Assembly (NCBI RefSeq): GCF_041435195.1
Contig: NZ_CP108106.1
Coordinates: forward strand, 3,472,001-3,536,000
Direction: 5' to 3'
Length of the DNA: 64,000 bases
Source: Streptomyces sp. NBC_00224
Lineage (GTDB): Bacteria; Actinomycetota; Actinomycetes; Streptomycetales; Streptomycetaceae
This document shows, one piece after another, positions 54,732 through 64,000 of the stretch. The notes under the pieces were generated by a model. The model was not told where the DNA came from and did no database searches. It saw only the letters and a list, made by a program, of their open reading frames with translations. The translations under genes and the position numbers were made by a program. Position 1 is the stretch's first letter. Each line of letters starts with the position of its first letter.

Positions 54732-55847
54732 TCACGCCGTGCCCGACGGCAGCGTTGCCTCGACCTCGTATGTCGTCGATGTGCGCCGCGTCGTCAGCGC
54801 ACCCCCCATGCTCTCCACCCGCTCCCGCATCGAGAACGTCCCCGTCCCCGACGACACCGGCGCGGTCGGCGGCACCGTGGACGGCAGGCTGTTGCGGACG
54901 TGGACGTGGAGTTCGCCGCCCCGGACTCCGATGGTCACCGCCACCCCCTCCCCCCGCGCATGCTTCACCGCGTTCGTGAGGCATTCCTGGACTACCCGGT
55001 ACACCGCCGCCTGGCGAAGCGGGGACAGCCCGTACGCCCGCTCGGCCACCGCCAGCGTCACCGGCGTCCCCGCCCGCCGCGTCTCGGCCGCCAGGGACGG
55101 CAGGCCGTCAAGCCCGGGGGTCGCCGTCCGTTCGTCCGCCCGCGCGACGAGGATCTCGTTGAGCATATGGTGTGCGCGCCGCGCCGTCTCGGCCAGGGAG
55201 TCGAAGTCCTGCTCGTGGGGGCCGCCCAGGGCCCGCCGCGCCCGTACCTCCGCCGTCACCGCCAGCATCGTCAGCTCGCGCCCCACCATGTCGTGGACGT
55301 CCCGCGCCACCGACGCCCGTTCGGCCTGTACGGCCTGGAGCGCCTGGACCTCGCGTACGAGATCCTGGCGGTACGTTGCCACGCCCACCGCCGACGACAG
55401 CACCCCCACCGGCACCACGATGCTCAGGAACGAGCTGAGGGTGTCGGCGCGGTGCCCGAGCCAGCCGGGGACGTAGTACAGCGTGGACGCCACCGCCACG
55501 TACAGCACCGTCGCCACCACCGCCGTGCGCCGGCCCCGGAAGCGGCCGAGCGAGTACAGCGCGAACTGGATCAGCGTCAGCTGGTGCAGCCAGCCGAGGA
55601 AGAGCAGCGCGGCGAGGTAGGGGATCCACGGCCATCTGCGGCGCAGCAGCAGCGTGGCCGAGCCCGCCGCGAGCACCGGCGGCACCGTGGCCCCGCTGAG
55701 GGAGTTGTCCGCCGCCGCGAGGCCCGGCACATCGATGATCATCAGCGCGAAGGCGGCCAGCGCGATCAGTACGTCCAGGGCCCGGTCGTCGCCCAGCGCG
55801 CGCCGCAGTGCGGAGGCGGGGGACGGAGCGTACATGCCTTCCATCAT
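54732..55847 (-). CDS. Orphan sensor histidine kinase (NarL-partner type)
   Basis: A 371-aa kinase of the HisKA_3 class. N-terminal part has about five membrane helices (DVLIALAAFALMIIDV onward). The phospho-acceptor box is ERASVARDVHDMVGREL near residue 185; the N-box is VVQECLTNAVKHARGEG near residue 285. No response regulator lies nearby, and the gene sits between the extra mreB-like gene and valS. ATG at 55847. A dyad AAGGTC-TTTG-GACCTT (55850-55865) overlaps the start region. Confidence 0.8.
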   Translation of the reverse strand: MMEGMYAPSPASALRRALGDDRALDVLIALAAFALMIIDVPGLAAADNSLSGATVPPVLAAGSATLLLRRRWPWIPYLAALLFLGWLHQLTLIQFALYSLGRFRGRRTAVVATVLYVAVASTLYYVPGWLGHRADTLSSFLSIVVPVGVLSSAVGVATYRQDLVREVQALQAVQAERASVARDVHDMVGRELTMLAVTAEVRARRALGGPHEQDFDSLAETARRAHHMLNEILVARADERTATPGLDGLPSLAAETRRAGTPVTLAVAERAYGLSPLRQAAVYRVVQECLTNAVKHARGEGVAVTIGVRGGELHVHVRNSLPSTVPPTAPVSSGTGTFSMRERVESMGGALTTRRTSTTYEVEATLPSGTA

Positions 55848-55936
55848 GCAAGGTCTTTGGACCTTTCATGGCTGACTTTCGACCCTGGTTGGGGCTAATC
55901 GCGTGATTTGACCCACGTCGCGCCCGCAGGCAAAAC

Positions 55937-55975
55937 CGAAGGGCCCCGGACCGTTCAACGGTCCGGGGCCCTTCG
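55937..55975 (-). terminator. Terminator of valS
   Basis: 17-bp stem CGAAGGGCCCCGGACCG/CGGTCCGGGGCCCTTCG, loop TTCAA, directly after the valS stop. Confidence 0.9.
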
Positions 55976-55984
55976 CGGCCCTGT

Positions 55985-58609
55985 TTACGCCTGCGGCAGG
56001 TTCGCCAGCTGCGTCGTGATCCGGTCGATGTCCGCCTCGGCCTTGGCAAGGCGCGTACGGATCTTGTCGACCACGTTGTCCGGCGCCTTGGCGAGGAACG
56101 CCTCGTTGCCGAGCTTGCCGTTGGCCTGCTGCTTCTCCTTCTCGGCCGCGCCGAGGTCCTTCGCCAGGCGCTTGCGCTCCGCCTCGACGTCGATCGTGCC
56201 CGACAGGTCGAGCGCGACGGTGGCGCCCGCGACCGGCAGCGAGGCGGTGGCGTGGAAGCCCTCGCCCGCCGGCTGGAGCCGCAGCAGCTGGCGGATGGCC
56301 GCCTCGTGCGGGGCCAGCGCCGTACCGGTCAGGGTGAGCTCGGCCGGGACCTTCTGGCCGGGCTGGAGGCCCTGGTCGGAGCGGAACCGGCGGACCTCGG
56401 TGACGACCTGCTGGACCAGCTCGATCTCACGCTCGGCGGCGTCGTCGCGGAAGCCGCTGTCCGTGGGCCAGTCGGCGATGACGAGGGACTCGCCGCCGGT
56501 GAGGGTCGTCCACAGGGTGTCGGTGACGAACGGGACGACGGGGTGCAGCAGGCGCAGGGTGACGTCCAGGACCTCGCCCAGGACCCGGCCGGAGACCCGC
56601 GCCTGCTCGCCGCCCTCGAAGAAGGTCGTCTTCGACAGCTCGACGTACCAGTCGAAGACCTCGTCCCACGCGAAGTGGTAGAGAGCCTCCGACAGCTTCG
56701 AGAACTGGTAGTCCTCGTAGAGGGCGTCGACTTCGGCGACAGTCTTGTTCAGTCGGGACAGGATCCAGCGGTCGACCGCCGACAACTGCTCGGCGGGCGG
56801 CAGTTCGCCCTCGACCGTGGCGCCGTTCATCAGCGCGAAGCGCGTGGCGTTCCAGATCTTGTTGGCGAAGTTCCGGGACGCCTGGACCCAGTCCTCGCCG
56901 ATCGGGACGTCGACACCCGGGTTCGCGCCGCGCGCCAGGGTGAAGCGGACCGCGTCGGAGCCGTAGGTGTCCATCCAGTCCAGCGGGTTGACCGCGTTGC
57001 CGAAGGACTTCGACATCTTCTTGCCGAACTGGTCGCGCACCATGCCGTGCAGGGCGATGGTGTGGAACGGCGGGGTGCCGTCCATCGCGTACAGACCGAA
57101 CATCATCATCCGGGCGACCCAGAAGAAGAGGATGTCGTAGCCGGTGACCAGGACGGAGTTCGGGTAGAACTTCGCGAGGCTCTCGGTCTGCTGCGGCCAG
57201 CCGAGGGTGGAGAACGGCCACAGGCCGGAGGAGAACCAGGTGTCGAGGACATCGGTGTCCTGGCGCCAGCCCTCGCCCGACGGCGGCTGCTCGTCCGGTC
57301 CGACACAGACGATCTCGCCGTTCGGGCCGTACCAGACGGGGATGCGGTGGCCCCACCAGAGCTGGCGCGAGATGCACCAGTCGTGGAGGTTGTCGACCCA
57401 GTCGAAGTAGCGCTTCTCCATCTCCTGCGGGTGGATCTTGACCTTGCCGTCGCGGACCGCGTCACCGGCGGCCTTGGCGAGCGGGCCGACCTTGACCCAC
57501 CACTGCATCGACAGACGCGGCTCGATGGTGGTCTTGCAGCGCGAGCAGTGGCCGACGGAGTGGGTGTACGGGCGCTTCTCGGCGACGATGCGACCCTCGG
57601 CGCGCAGGGCGGCGACGATGGCCGAGCGGGCCTCCAGCCGGTCCAGCCCCTGGAAGGGGCCGTGGACGGTGATGACCGCGTGCTCGTCCATGACGGCGAG
57701 GTTCGGCAGGCCGTGGCGCTGGCCGATCTCGAAGTCGTTCGGGTCGTGCGCCGGGGTCACCTTGACGGCGCCGGTGCCGAACTCGGGGTCGACGTGCTCA
57801 TCGGCGACGACGGGGATACGGCGGCCGGTCAGCGGCAGCTCGATCTCGGTGCCGACGAGGTGCCGGTACCGCTCGTCCTCGGGGTGCACGGCGACGGCCG
57901 TGTCGCCCAGCATCGTCTCGGCGCGGGTGGTCGCCACGACGATGGAGGCGTCACCTTCCCCGTACCGGATCGAGACGAGCTCGCCCTCGTCGTCCTGGTA
58001 CTCGACCTCGATGTCGGAGATCGCGGTGAGACAGCGCGGGCACCAGTTGATGATGCGCTCGGCGCGGTAGATCAGCTCGTCGTCGTAGAGCTTCTTGAAG
58101 ATGGTCTGGACGGCCTCGGACAGGCCCTCGTCCATGGTGAACCGCTCGCGGGACCAGTCGACGCCGTCGCCGAGGCGGCGCATCTGGCCGGAGATCTGGC
58201 CGCCGGACTCGCCCTTCCACTGCCAGACGCGCTCGATGAACGCCTCGCGGCCCAGGTCGTGGCGGGACTTGCCCTCCTTGGCGAGCTCGCGCTCCACGAC
58301 GTTCTGGGTGGCGATGCCGGCGTGGTCCATACCCGGCTGCCACAGCGTCTCGTAGCCCTGCATGCGCTTGCGGCGCGTGAGGGCGTCGATCAGCGTGTGC
58401 TCGAAGGCGTGGCCCAGGTGCAGGCTGCCGGTGACGTTGGGCGGCGGGATGACGATGGTGTACGGAGGCTTGTCGCTCTTGGCGTCGGCCTCGAAGTAAC
58501 CGCGCTCCACCCAGCGCTCATACAGCTCCCCCTCTACCTGGGCCGGCGCGTACTGGGTCGGCAGTTCGGTGGTGGGCGCTGGGTTCTGCTGCTGAGTGTT
58601 CTCGGTCAC
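55985..58609 (-). CDS. valS: Valyl-tRNA synthetase
   Basis: An 874-aa class I synthetase. HIGH equivalent HLGHAFEHT near residue 62, [17 protein letters not shown] near residue 540, an editing (CP1) insert with [16 protein letters not shown], and a C-terminal coiled-coil arm ([23 protein letters not shown]). GTG start at 58609. Full length. Confidence 0.96.
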   Translation of the reverse strand: MTENTQQQNPAPTTELPTQYAPAQVEGELYERWVERGYFEADAKSDKPPYTIVIPPPNVTGSLHLGHAFEHTLIDALTRRKRMQGYETLWQPGMDHAGIATQNVVERELAKEGKSRHDLGREAFIERVWQWKGESGGQISGQMRRLGDGVDWSRERFTMDEGLSEAVQTIFKKLYDDELIYRAERIINWCPRCLTAISDIEVEYQDDEGELVSIRYGEGDASIVVATTRAETMLGDTAVAVHPEDERYRHLVGTEIELPLTGRRIPVVADEHVDPEFGTGAVKVTPAHDPNDFEIGQRHGLPNLAVMDEHAVITVHGPFQGLDRLEARSAIVAALRAEGRIVAEKRPYTHSVGHCSRCKTTIEPRLSMQWWVKVGPLAKAAGDAVRDGKVKIHPQEMEKRYFDWVDNLHDWCISRQLWWGHRIPVWYGPNGEIVCVGPDEQPPSGEGWRQDTDVLDTWFSSGLWPFSTLGWPQQTESLAKFYPNSVLVTGYDILFFWVARMMMFGLYAMDGTPPFHTIALHGMVRDQFGKKMSKSFGNAVNPLDWMDTYGSDAVRFTLARGANPGVDVPIGEDWVQASRNFANKIWNATRFALMNGATVEGELPPAEQLSAVDRWILSRLNKTVAEVDALYEDYQFSKLSEALYHFAWDEVFDWYVELSKTTFFEGGEQARVSGRVLGEVLDVTLRLLHPVVPFVTDTLWTTLTGGESLVIADWPTDSGFRDDAAEREIELVQQVVTEVRRFRSDQGLQPGQKVPAELTLTGTALAPHEAAIRQLLRLQPAGEGFHATASLPVAGATVALDLSGTIDVEAERKRLAKDLGAAEKEKQQANGKLGNEAFLAKAPDNVVDKIRTRLAKAEADIDRITTQLANLPQA

Positions 58610-58748
58610 GGGGCTCAGTTTAGAGGTGTCACGGGCCGGTACTGAAACGGGAATCTTTGGTAACGGTCGGGCCCCCGATGCGCCGTACAGCCGGGCCGTC
58701 CGCCAGGATGTCGGGATCGGATAAGCATTCCTAGGGGGAATCCCAGCA

Positions 58749-59687
58749 ATGAGCTACAACCAGCCGGGCCCGTACGGCGGCCAGCCCCAGCAGCCCGGCC
58801 CGTACGGTCAGCAGCCGCCGCAGCAGCCGTACGGGCAGCCCGGGCAGCCGCAGCCCGGCTACGGCTACCCGCAGCAGCCCCCGCAGGGCGTCCCGCCCCA
58901 GCAGGGCTACGGCTACCCGGCCCAGCAGCCCCAGTACGGCCAGCAGCCGCCCTACGGCGCGCCCATGCCGCCCGCCCCGGCCAAGAAGAAGACGGGCCTG
59001 ATCGTGACGGCCGTCGTCGTCGCGGTCGCGGTCATCGGCGGCGGCGTGTGGTTCGCGACGAAGGGCGGGGGCGGCGGCAACGGCGACGTCTCCGCGAGCA
59101 CCAAGGGCTACAAGCTGGTGGCCCCGGCGACGGTCGGCGAGTACAAGAGCTCCAGTTCCTCTTCGTCCTCCGACAAGAAGATGTCGGACAAGGACAAGAA
59201 GGAAACCGAGGCGATGGGGATCAAGGACCCCTCGGAGGTGTCCAGGTCCTACAAGGTGGCCGGTGACGCCAGCAACCCGCTGGGCGGCAAGATGCTGATG
59301 TTCCACGGCATCTACGGTGACGTCAGCGACCCCTCGAAGGCGCTCGACGCCACGTTCGCGAAGCTCCAGGAGAGCAGCGACAAGGACAAGAAGAGCGACT
59401 CGAAGGACGACACCAAGGTCGAGCTGGTCGGCAGCCCGACGTCGGTCAAGCCCGCCGGGTTCTCGGGCGCGCTGATGAAGTGCCAGAGCGCCAAGGTCAC
59501 CGACACCAAGGACGCCAAGACCGCCGAGGTCCCGATCTGCATCTGGTCGGACTTCTCCACGGTGGGTGTCGTCGAGGCGATCGACATGGCGGCCATGCTC
59601 GGCAAGGGCGGCGGCGCGGCCATGCCGACCGACCAGGTCGCCGACCTCGCCGCGAAGCTGTACAACAGCGCGCGTGTGAAGAAGTAA
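58749..59687 (+). CDS. Proline/glutamine-rich single-pass membrane protein
   Basis: A 312-aa protein. Cytosolic N-terminus (residues 1-75) of QQP-YG-type low complexity, a KKK followed by one helix ([21 protein letters not shown]), then an external domain with a Ser-rich and Lys/Asp-rich stretch ([18 protein letters not shown]) and a folded region containing two cysteines ([16 protein letters not shown]) that could form a disulfide. ATG follows AGGGGGA. Common architecture for Streptomyces membrane proteins of unknown role; it lies between valS and clpX on the opposite strand. Confidence 0.75.
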   Translation: MSYNQPGPYGGQPQQPGPYGQQPPQQPYGQPGQPQPGYGYPQQPPQGVPPQQGYGYPAQQPQYGQQPPYGAPMPPAPAKKKTGLIVTAVVVAVAVIGGGVWFATKGGGGGNGDVSASTKGYKLVAPATVGEYKSSSSSSSSDKKMSDKDKKETEAMGIKDPSEVSRSYKVAGDASNPLGGKMLMFHGIYGDVSDPSKALDATFAKLQESSDKDKKSDSKDDTKVELVGSPTSVKPAGFSGALMKCQSAKVTDTKDAKTAEVPICIWSDFSTVGVVEAIDMAAMLGKGGGAAMPTDQVADLAAKLYNSARVKK

Positions 59688-59697
59688 CACGGAGACA

Positions 59698-59745
59698 AGA
59701 AGGGCGCCCGGCCAGTTGGATCTCCAACTGGCCGGGCGCCCTTCT
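59698..59745. terminator. Bidirectional terminator after the membrane protein and clpX
   Basis: A 23-bp perfect stem (59698-59720 with 59723-59745) beginning AGAAGGGCGCCCGGCC, flanked by ACA/CTGTG. Serves the two convergent genes. Confidence 0.92.
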
Positions 59746-59760
59746 GTGTTCGGCTACCGG

Positions 59761-61053
59761 CTACGCCGACTTCTCGTGCCGCCCGTCGTTCTTCACGATG
59801 CGCGGCTCGCGCGGGACCAGCGTCGGGTTGACGTTGTTGTGGACGACGTCCGAGGTGATGACCACGCGGGCCACGTCCTTGCGGGACGGGACCTCGTACA
59901 TCACCGACATCAGGACTTCCTCCATGATCGCGCGCAGACCGCGCGCCCCCGTGCCGCGCAGGATCGCCTGGTCGGCGATGGCCTCCAGGGCCGGGCGGTC
60001 GAAGTCCAGCTCCACGCCGTCGAGTTCGAAGAGGCGCTGGTACTGCTTGACCAGCGCGTTGCGCGGCTCGACCAGGATCTGGAGGAGCGCCTCGCGGTCG
60101 AGGTTGTGGACCGAGGTGAGGACGGGCAGGCGGCCGATGAACTCGGGGATCATCCCGAACTTCACCAGGTCCTCCGGCATGACCTCCTGGAACTGGTCGC
60201 TGGCCTCGATCTCCCGCTTGGAGCGGATCGTCGCGCCGAAGCCGATGCCCTTGGCGCCGGCCCGGGACTCGATGATCTTCTCCAGGCCCGCGAAGGCACC
60301 GCCCACGATGAACAGCACGTTCGTCGTGTCGATCTGGATGAACTCCTGGTGGGGGTGCTTGCGGCCGCCCTGGGGCGGGACCGAGGCCGTCGTGCCCTCC
60401 AGGATCTTCAGGAGGGCCTGCTGGACGCCCTCGCCGGAGACGTCACGCGTGATCGACGGGTTTTCGCTCTTACGGGCCACCTTGTCGATCTCGTCGATGT
60501 AGATGATCCCCGTCTCGGCCTTCTTGACGTCGTAGTCGGCGGCCTGGATGAGCTTCAGGAGGATGTTCTCGACGTCCTCGCCCACGTACCCCGCCTCCGT
60601 GAGCGCCGTCGCGTCGGCGATGGCGAACGGGACGTTGAGCATCCGGGCGAGGGTCTGGGCGAGCAGCGTCTTGCCGGAGCCCGTGGGGCCGAGCAGCAGG
60701 ATGTTGGACTTGGCGAGCTCGATCGCGTCGTCACGGCCCGTCCCGCCGCCGTTCTCGCCGGCCTGGACGCGCTTGTAGTGGTTGTAGACCGCCACGGAGA
60801 GCGCCTTCTTGGCGGGCTCCTGGCCCACCACGTAGCTCTCCAGGAACTCGTAGATCTCGCGCGGCTTGGGCAGTTCCTCCCACCGCACCTCGGAGGACTC
60901 GGCGAGCTCCTCCTCGATGATCTCGTTGCAGAGATCGATGCACTCGTCGCAGATGTACACACCGGGGCCTGCGATGAGCTTCTTCACCTGCTTCTGGCTC
61001 TTGCCGCAGAACGAGCACTTGAGCAGGTCGCCGCCATCACCGATGCGTGCCAC
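59761..61053 (-). CDS. clpX: ATP-dependent Clp protease ATPase subunit ClpX
   Basis: A 430-aa AAA+ unfoldase. N-terminal C4 zinc domain CSFC...CDEC, Walker A GPTGSGKT, Walker B IIYIDEID, pore loop GYVGEDVEN, and the IGF-type ClpP-binding loop region ([11 protein letters not shown]). GTG start at 61053. It unfolds substrates for ClpP1P2 encoded directly upstream. Confidence 0.97.
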   Translation of the reverse strand: MARIGDGGDLLKCSFCGKSQKQVKKLIAGPGVYICDECIDLCNEIIEEELAESSEVRWEELPKPREIYEFLESYVVGQEPAKKALSVAVYNHYKRVQAGENGGGTGRDDAIELAKSNILLLGPTGSGKTLLAQTLARMLNVPFAIADATALTEAGYVGEDVENILLKLIQAADYDVKKAETGIIYIDEIDKVARKSENPSITRDVSGEGVQQALLKILEGTTASVPPQGGRKHPHQEFIQIDTTNVLFIVGGAFAGLEKIIESRAGAKGIGFGATIRSKREIEASDQFQEVMPEDLVKFGMIPEFIGRLPVLTSVHNLDREALLQILVEPRNALVKQYQRLFELDGVELDFDRPALEAIADQAILRGTGARGLRAIMEEVLMSVMYEVPSRKDVARVVITSDVVHNNVNPTLVPREPRIVKNDGRHEKSA

Positions 61054-61150
61054 GAGGTGCTTCCCCTTCGCCTGGGAGACGCCACGTTCAGCGGCTCCTG
61101 GTGCCTCATATCCGACGGTACCTTGCCTGGCCCCCCGTTCGGGCCCCCCT

Positions 61151-61194
61151 TGGCGCGGTTCACTTCGACGTGGACCGTCATATGGACCGCGCCA
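61151..61194 (-). terminator. Hairpin between clpP2 and clpX
   Basis: TGGCGCGGTTCA pairs with TGGACCGCGCCA (one G-U pair), and the loop holds a second short stem GACG/CGTC. Moderate terminator or processing site, consistent with clpX being only partly co-transcribed with clpP1P2. Confidence 0.7.
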
Positions 61195-61209
61195 GGGGCT
61201 CCGGCTGCG

Positions 61210-61887
61210 TCAGGCGGCCGCGGCCGACGTCGTCTTGCGGGTCGACACGATCTGGTCGACCAGGCCGTACGCCAGGGCGTCCTCGGCGGTGAGGATCTTG
61301 TCCCGCTCGATGTCGTCCCGGATCTTCTCGATGGGCGTGGTGGAGTGCTTGGCCAGCATCTCCTCCAGCTGGCTGCGCATGCGCAGGATCTCGTTGGCCG
61401 CGATCTCCAGGTCGGAGAGCTGCTCGCGGCCGGTCTGCGAGGACGGCTGGTGGATCAGCACGCGCGCGTTGGGCAGCGCCATGCGCTTGCCGGGGGTGCC
61501 CGCGGCGAGCAGCACGGCGGCGGCGGAGGCCGCCTGGCCCATGCAGACCGTCTGGATGTCGGGCTTCACGAACTGCATCGTGTCGTAGATGGCCGTGAGG
61601 GCCGTGAACGAGCCGCCGGGGCTGTTGATGTAGATCGAGATGTCGCGGTCCGGGTCCATCGACTCCAGGCACAGCAGCTGCGCCATGACGTCGTTGGCGG
61701 AGGCGTCGTCGATCTGCACGCCGAGGAAGATCACGCGCTCCTCGAACAGCTTCGCGTACGGGTCGTACTCGCGCACGCCCTGCGAGGTGCGCTCGACGAA
61801 GCGCGGCACGATGTAGCGGTTGTCCACCTGCGGGCCGGTGTAGAGGCCGCTTGCGGAGAGGTTGTTCTGCATGTCGGGGTTCACCAT
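61210..61887 (-). CDS. clpP2: ClpP protease subunit 2
   Basis: A 225-aa serine peptidase subunit. Catalytic Ser in [15 protein letters not shown], His in [10 protein letters not shown], Asp in the [14 protein letters not shown] region. The N-terminal extension (MVNPDMQNN) is processed in the family. It forms a heterotetradecamer with ClpP1 and docks ClpX. Start is ATG at 61887; ATG at 61872 is an alternative. Confidence 0.95.
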   Translation of the reverse strand: MVNPDMQNNLSASGLYTGPQVDNRYIVPRFVERTSQGVREYDPYAKLFEERVIFLGVQIDDASANDVMAQLLCLESMDPDRDISIYINSPGGSFTALTAIYDTMQFVKPDIQTVCMGQAASAAAVLLAAGTPGKRMALPNARVLIHQPSSQTGREQLSDLEIAANEILRMRSQLEEMLAKHSTTPIEKIRDDIERDKILTAEDALAYGLVDQIVSTRKTTSAAAA

Positions 61888-61968
61888 CCTGGTGGCGTTC
61901 TGTGGGCTCGGGTGCTCAGGGGCCGGGGCTGGGGTCCCCGGCTCGCAGGGAGCCGGGGAGAGGGGCGC

Positions 61969-62586
61969 TCAGGCCCCGGTGCCGCCGCCGCCCGGAACAC
62001 CGGCCGCGTGGGCCATGATGTCGTCGATGAGGCCGTACTCCTTGGCCTCCTCCGCCGTGTACCAGCGGTCGCGGTCGCCGTCGCGGATGATCGTCTCGAC
62101 CGTCTGGCCCGAGTGGCGGGCGGTGATCTCCGCCATGCGCGTCTTCGTACGCAGCAGGTACTCGGCCTGGATCTTGATGTCCGAGGCGGTGCCGCCGATG
62201 CCGGCGGAACCCTGGTGCATCAGGATGTCGGTGTTCGGCAGCGCGAAGCGCTTGCCGGCGGTGCCGCCGGTGAGCAGGAACTGGCCCATCGAGGCCGCCA
62301 TGCCCATACCGATCGTGACCACGTCGTTCGGGATGTACTGCATGGTGTCGTAGATCGCCATGCCGGCCGTCACCGAGCCGCCGGGGCTGTTGATGTAGAG
62401 GTAGATGTCCTTCTCCGGCTCGGCGGCCAGGAGGAGGAGCTGTGCGGTGATCTTGTTGGCGATGTCGTCGTCGACCTGCTGGCCGAGGAAGATGATGCGC
62501 TCGTTGAGCAGCCGGTTGTAGACATGGTCGCCGAGGCCACCACCGAGGGACGGCTCGCCGGCGGCGTAAGGCATCAGATTCGTCAC
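61969..62586 (-). CDS. clpP1: ClpP protease subunit 1
   Basis: A 205-aa serine peptidase subunit. Catalytic Ser in [14 protein letters not shown], His in [11 protein letters not shown], and Asp in [15 protein letters not shown] start at 62586 ([13 protein letters not shown]). First gene of the clpP1P2 unit; its upstream region carries a ClgR-like operator. Confidence 0.96.
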   Translation of the reverse strand: MTNLMPYAAGEPSLGGGLGDHVYNRLLNERIIFLGQQVDDDIANKITAQLLLLAAEPEKDIYLYINSPGGSVTAGMAIYDTMQYIPNDVVTIGMGMAASMGQFLLTGGTAGKRFALPNTDILMHQGSAGIGGTASDIKIQAEYLLRTKTRMAEITARHSGQTVETIIRDGDRDRWYTAEEAKEYGLIDDIMAHAAGVPGGGGTGA

Positions 62587-62918
62587 GTATCCACCTGCTC
62601 GTCTCTGACGGCTTCGGCCGTCTCAGCGTCTTCATTCAGAGGGCGGGGCCTTGCGGCCGACTTCACCGGCTGACTCCACGCCCCCGTATTCATGGACCCT
62701 AACGCGCAGGTAGGACAACGCCATCCCGGTTCCCGAACTGTTCGCTCGGAGCGCAAGGTGGTTGAAGCGCGGGGGCGTACGGAACCGGCCATGGGGCGCC
62801 TGGACGCGGGCCCGGTCCGGGTACGCGGAAGGGCCCGGACGCGGCTGCGTCGCGGGCCCCTCCTTACGTACTTCGTACGTGGTCAGGCGGTGCCTGCCGT
62901 ACTGGGTCGGACAGAGGC
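62587..62918. promoter_or_regulatory. clpP1 promoter region with ClgR-like operator, and tig terminator
   Basis: No gene in 332 bp. GTTCGCT-CGGA-GCGCAA (62740-62756) fits the CGCY-N4-GCG core of ClgR operators, which activate clp genes in actinomycetes. The hairpin GGGCCCG-GACGC/GCGTC-CGGGCCC (62831-62859) terminates tig. Another palindrome TACGTAC/GTACGTA lies at 62865-62880. Confidence 0.65.
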
Positions 62919-64000
62919 TCAGGCCTCGGTCTTCTCCTCGGCGTCGGCGTCGACGACGGCCTCGACGATCTCGGCGGCGGCCTCGACCTCGTCTTCGTCG
63001 TCTTCCAGGTCAACGGCCTCACCGTTGGTGTCGACGACCTTGGCGGACTCGACGACCACGGCCAGCGCCTTGCCGCGGGCGACCTCGCCGACGAGCATCG
63101 GCACCTGGCCACCCTCGACGACGGCCTGGGCGAACTGGTCGGGGGACATGCCGGAGGAGGCGGCACGGCGCACCAGGTGCTCGGTGAGCTCCTCCTGGTT
63201 GACGTTCAGCTTCTCCTTGTTGACGAGCTCGTCGAGGATGAACTGCGTCTTGATGCCCTTGACGGCCGCTTCCTCGGTCTCGGCGTCGAACTCTTCCTGC
63301 GTCTTGCCCTGGATCTCCAGGTACTTGGCGAGGTCGAGGCCCATCTGGCCGAGCTGGTGGTGCTCAAGGTTGTGCTTGCGGGTCTGGATCTCGTCCGCGA
63401 GGAGCTTCTCGGGGATCGGGACCTCAGTGATCTTCAGCAGCTCGTCGAGCACGCGCTCCTGGGCCTGGGTGGCCTGGTCGAACTGCTTCATGTTCTCAAG
63501 GCGCTTGCGGCTGTCGGCCTTGAGCTCGTCGAGGGTGTCGAACTCCGACGCGAGCTGCGCGAAGTCGTCGTCCAGCTCCGGCAGTTCGCGCGCGGCGACC
63601 TGGCTGACCTTGACGGTGACCTCGGCGTCCTTGCCCTCGGCGGTGCCGCCCTTGAGCTGCGAGGTGAAGGTGGCCTCGCCACCGGCCTCCAGGCCCTTGA
63701 CGGCCTCGTCGATGCCGTCGAGGAGCTCGCCGGAACCGATGGTGTACGAGACACCCTCGGCCACGCCGTCCTCCAGGACCTCGCCGTCGACCTTGGCCTC
63801 AAGGTCGATCGTCAGGACGTCGCCGTCCTGGGCGGCGCGCTCGACCGGGGAGGTCGAGGCGAAGCGCTCGCGCAGGTCCGAGACGGCCTTCTCGACGTCC
63901 TCGTCGGAGACCTCGACCGCGTCGACGGTCACCTCGATGCCCGAGTAGTCCGGGATCTCGATGGTCGGGCGGATGTCGACCTCGGCGGTGAAGTTCAGCG
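62919..64000 (-). CDS. tig: Trigger factor, 5' end missing
   Basis: Ribosome-associated chaperone and prolyl isomerase. The visible 360 codons cover the end of the ribosome-binding domain ([13 protein letters not shown]), the FKBP-type PPIase domain ([34 protein letters not shown]) and the substrate-binding helical arms. The C-terminal tail is highly acidic ([15 protein letters not shown]). The first 100 or so residues lie outside the window; an apparent GTG start at 63932 is internal to the domain. First gene upstream of the clp cluster. Confidence 0.95.
   Translation of the reverse strand, partial: LNFTAEVDIRPTIEIPDYSGIEVTVDAVEVSDEDVEKAVSDLRERFASTSPVERAAQDGDVLTIDLEAKVDGEVLEDGVAEGVSYTIGSGELLDGIDEAVKGLEAGGEATFTSQLKGGTAEGKDAEVTVKVSQVAARELPELDDDFAQLASEFDTLDELKADSRKRLENMKQFDQATQAQERVLDELLKITEVPIPEKLLADEIQTRKHNLEHHQLGQMGLDLAKYLEIQGKTQEEFDAETEEAAVKGIKTQFILDELVNKEKLNVNQEELTEHLVRRAASSGMSPDQFAQAVVEGGQVPMLVGEVARGKALAVVVESAKVVDTNGEAVDLEDDEDEVEAAAEIVEAVVDADAEEKTEA

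Noticed and set aside
59716..62673. Very long plus-strand open frame across clpX, clpP2 and clpP1
   Set aside because: A GC-bias shadow: it crosses three conserved genes and reads as Asp/Val/Leu/Gly-rich low complexity. Similar shadows antisense to pbp2 and valS were rejected for the same reason.
63932..64000. Start of tig at GTG 63932
   Set aside because: Codons upstream continue with trigger-factor sequence ([13 protein letters not shown]), so the gene runs off the window.

Overview
This window is a piece of a Streptomyces (or very close actinobacterial) chromosome. The signs are a very high G+C content, strong third-position GC bias, many GTG starts, and a gene order that matches what I remember of the S. 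coelicolor core chromosome from about SCO2571 (leuS) to SCO2620 (tig). Almost every gene is on the minus strand. The two ends are cut: leuS lacks its 3' part and tig lacks its 5' part. I see no prophage, insertion sequence or CRISPR array.

Layout. 1-9.4 kb: leuS with a leucine leader-peptide attenuator; a plus-strand pair encoding a heme-b type membrane protein and a NuoF-like flavoprotein with a fused ferredoxin domain; two identical tRNA-Ala(GGC) genes flanking a GT-C mannosyltransferase-like protein, two tiny zinc-ribbon proteins and an MFS exporter divergent from its MmyB-type regulator. 9.4-21 kb: a housekeeping run (histidine phosphatase, rsfS, an LCP cell-wall ligase, nadD, small membrane proteins, an M48 protease, two membrane proteins sharing an N-terminal motif, proA, proB, galE). 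21-29.4 kb: a surface-glycan block with a PIG-L type lipoprotein deacetylase, a beta-rich protein, a GT4-Stealth fusion and a second Stealth protein. 29.6-42.5 kb: obg, rpmA, rplU, a lineage-specific protein, a giant RNase E, and a two-part radical SAM system of unknown function split by a repetitive membrane protein. 42.6-56 kb: CYTH-CHAD, rodA, pbp2, mreD, mreC, mreB, ndk, folC and, unusually, a second mreB-like gene and an orphan histidine kinase. 56-64 kb: valS, a lipid-free membrane protein, clpX, clpP2, clpP1, tig.

The parts fit two themes. One is growth and spore-wall building: MreBCD, PBP2, RodA, the extra MreB-like protein, the LCP ligase, the paired membrane proteins and a probable glycosyl-phosphate polymer locus (galE, GT4-Stealth, Stealth, deacetylase). 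The most interesting proposal here is that the Stealth locus makes a disaccharide-1-phosphate wall polymer that the LCP protein of this same window could attach to peptidoglycan. The other theme is ribosome and protein homeostasis: leuS, valS, rsfS, obg, rpmA, rplU, rne, clpXP1P2, tig and the uncharacterised radical SAM pair, whose long-range synteny with rne-rplU-rpmA suggests a job connected to RNA or the ribosome.

Intergenic regions carry many long-stem terminators, often bidirectional, and copies of a 28-bp-arm inverted repeat that recurs at least twice in perfect form.
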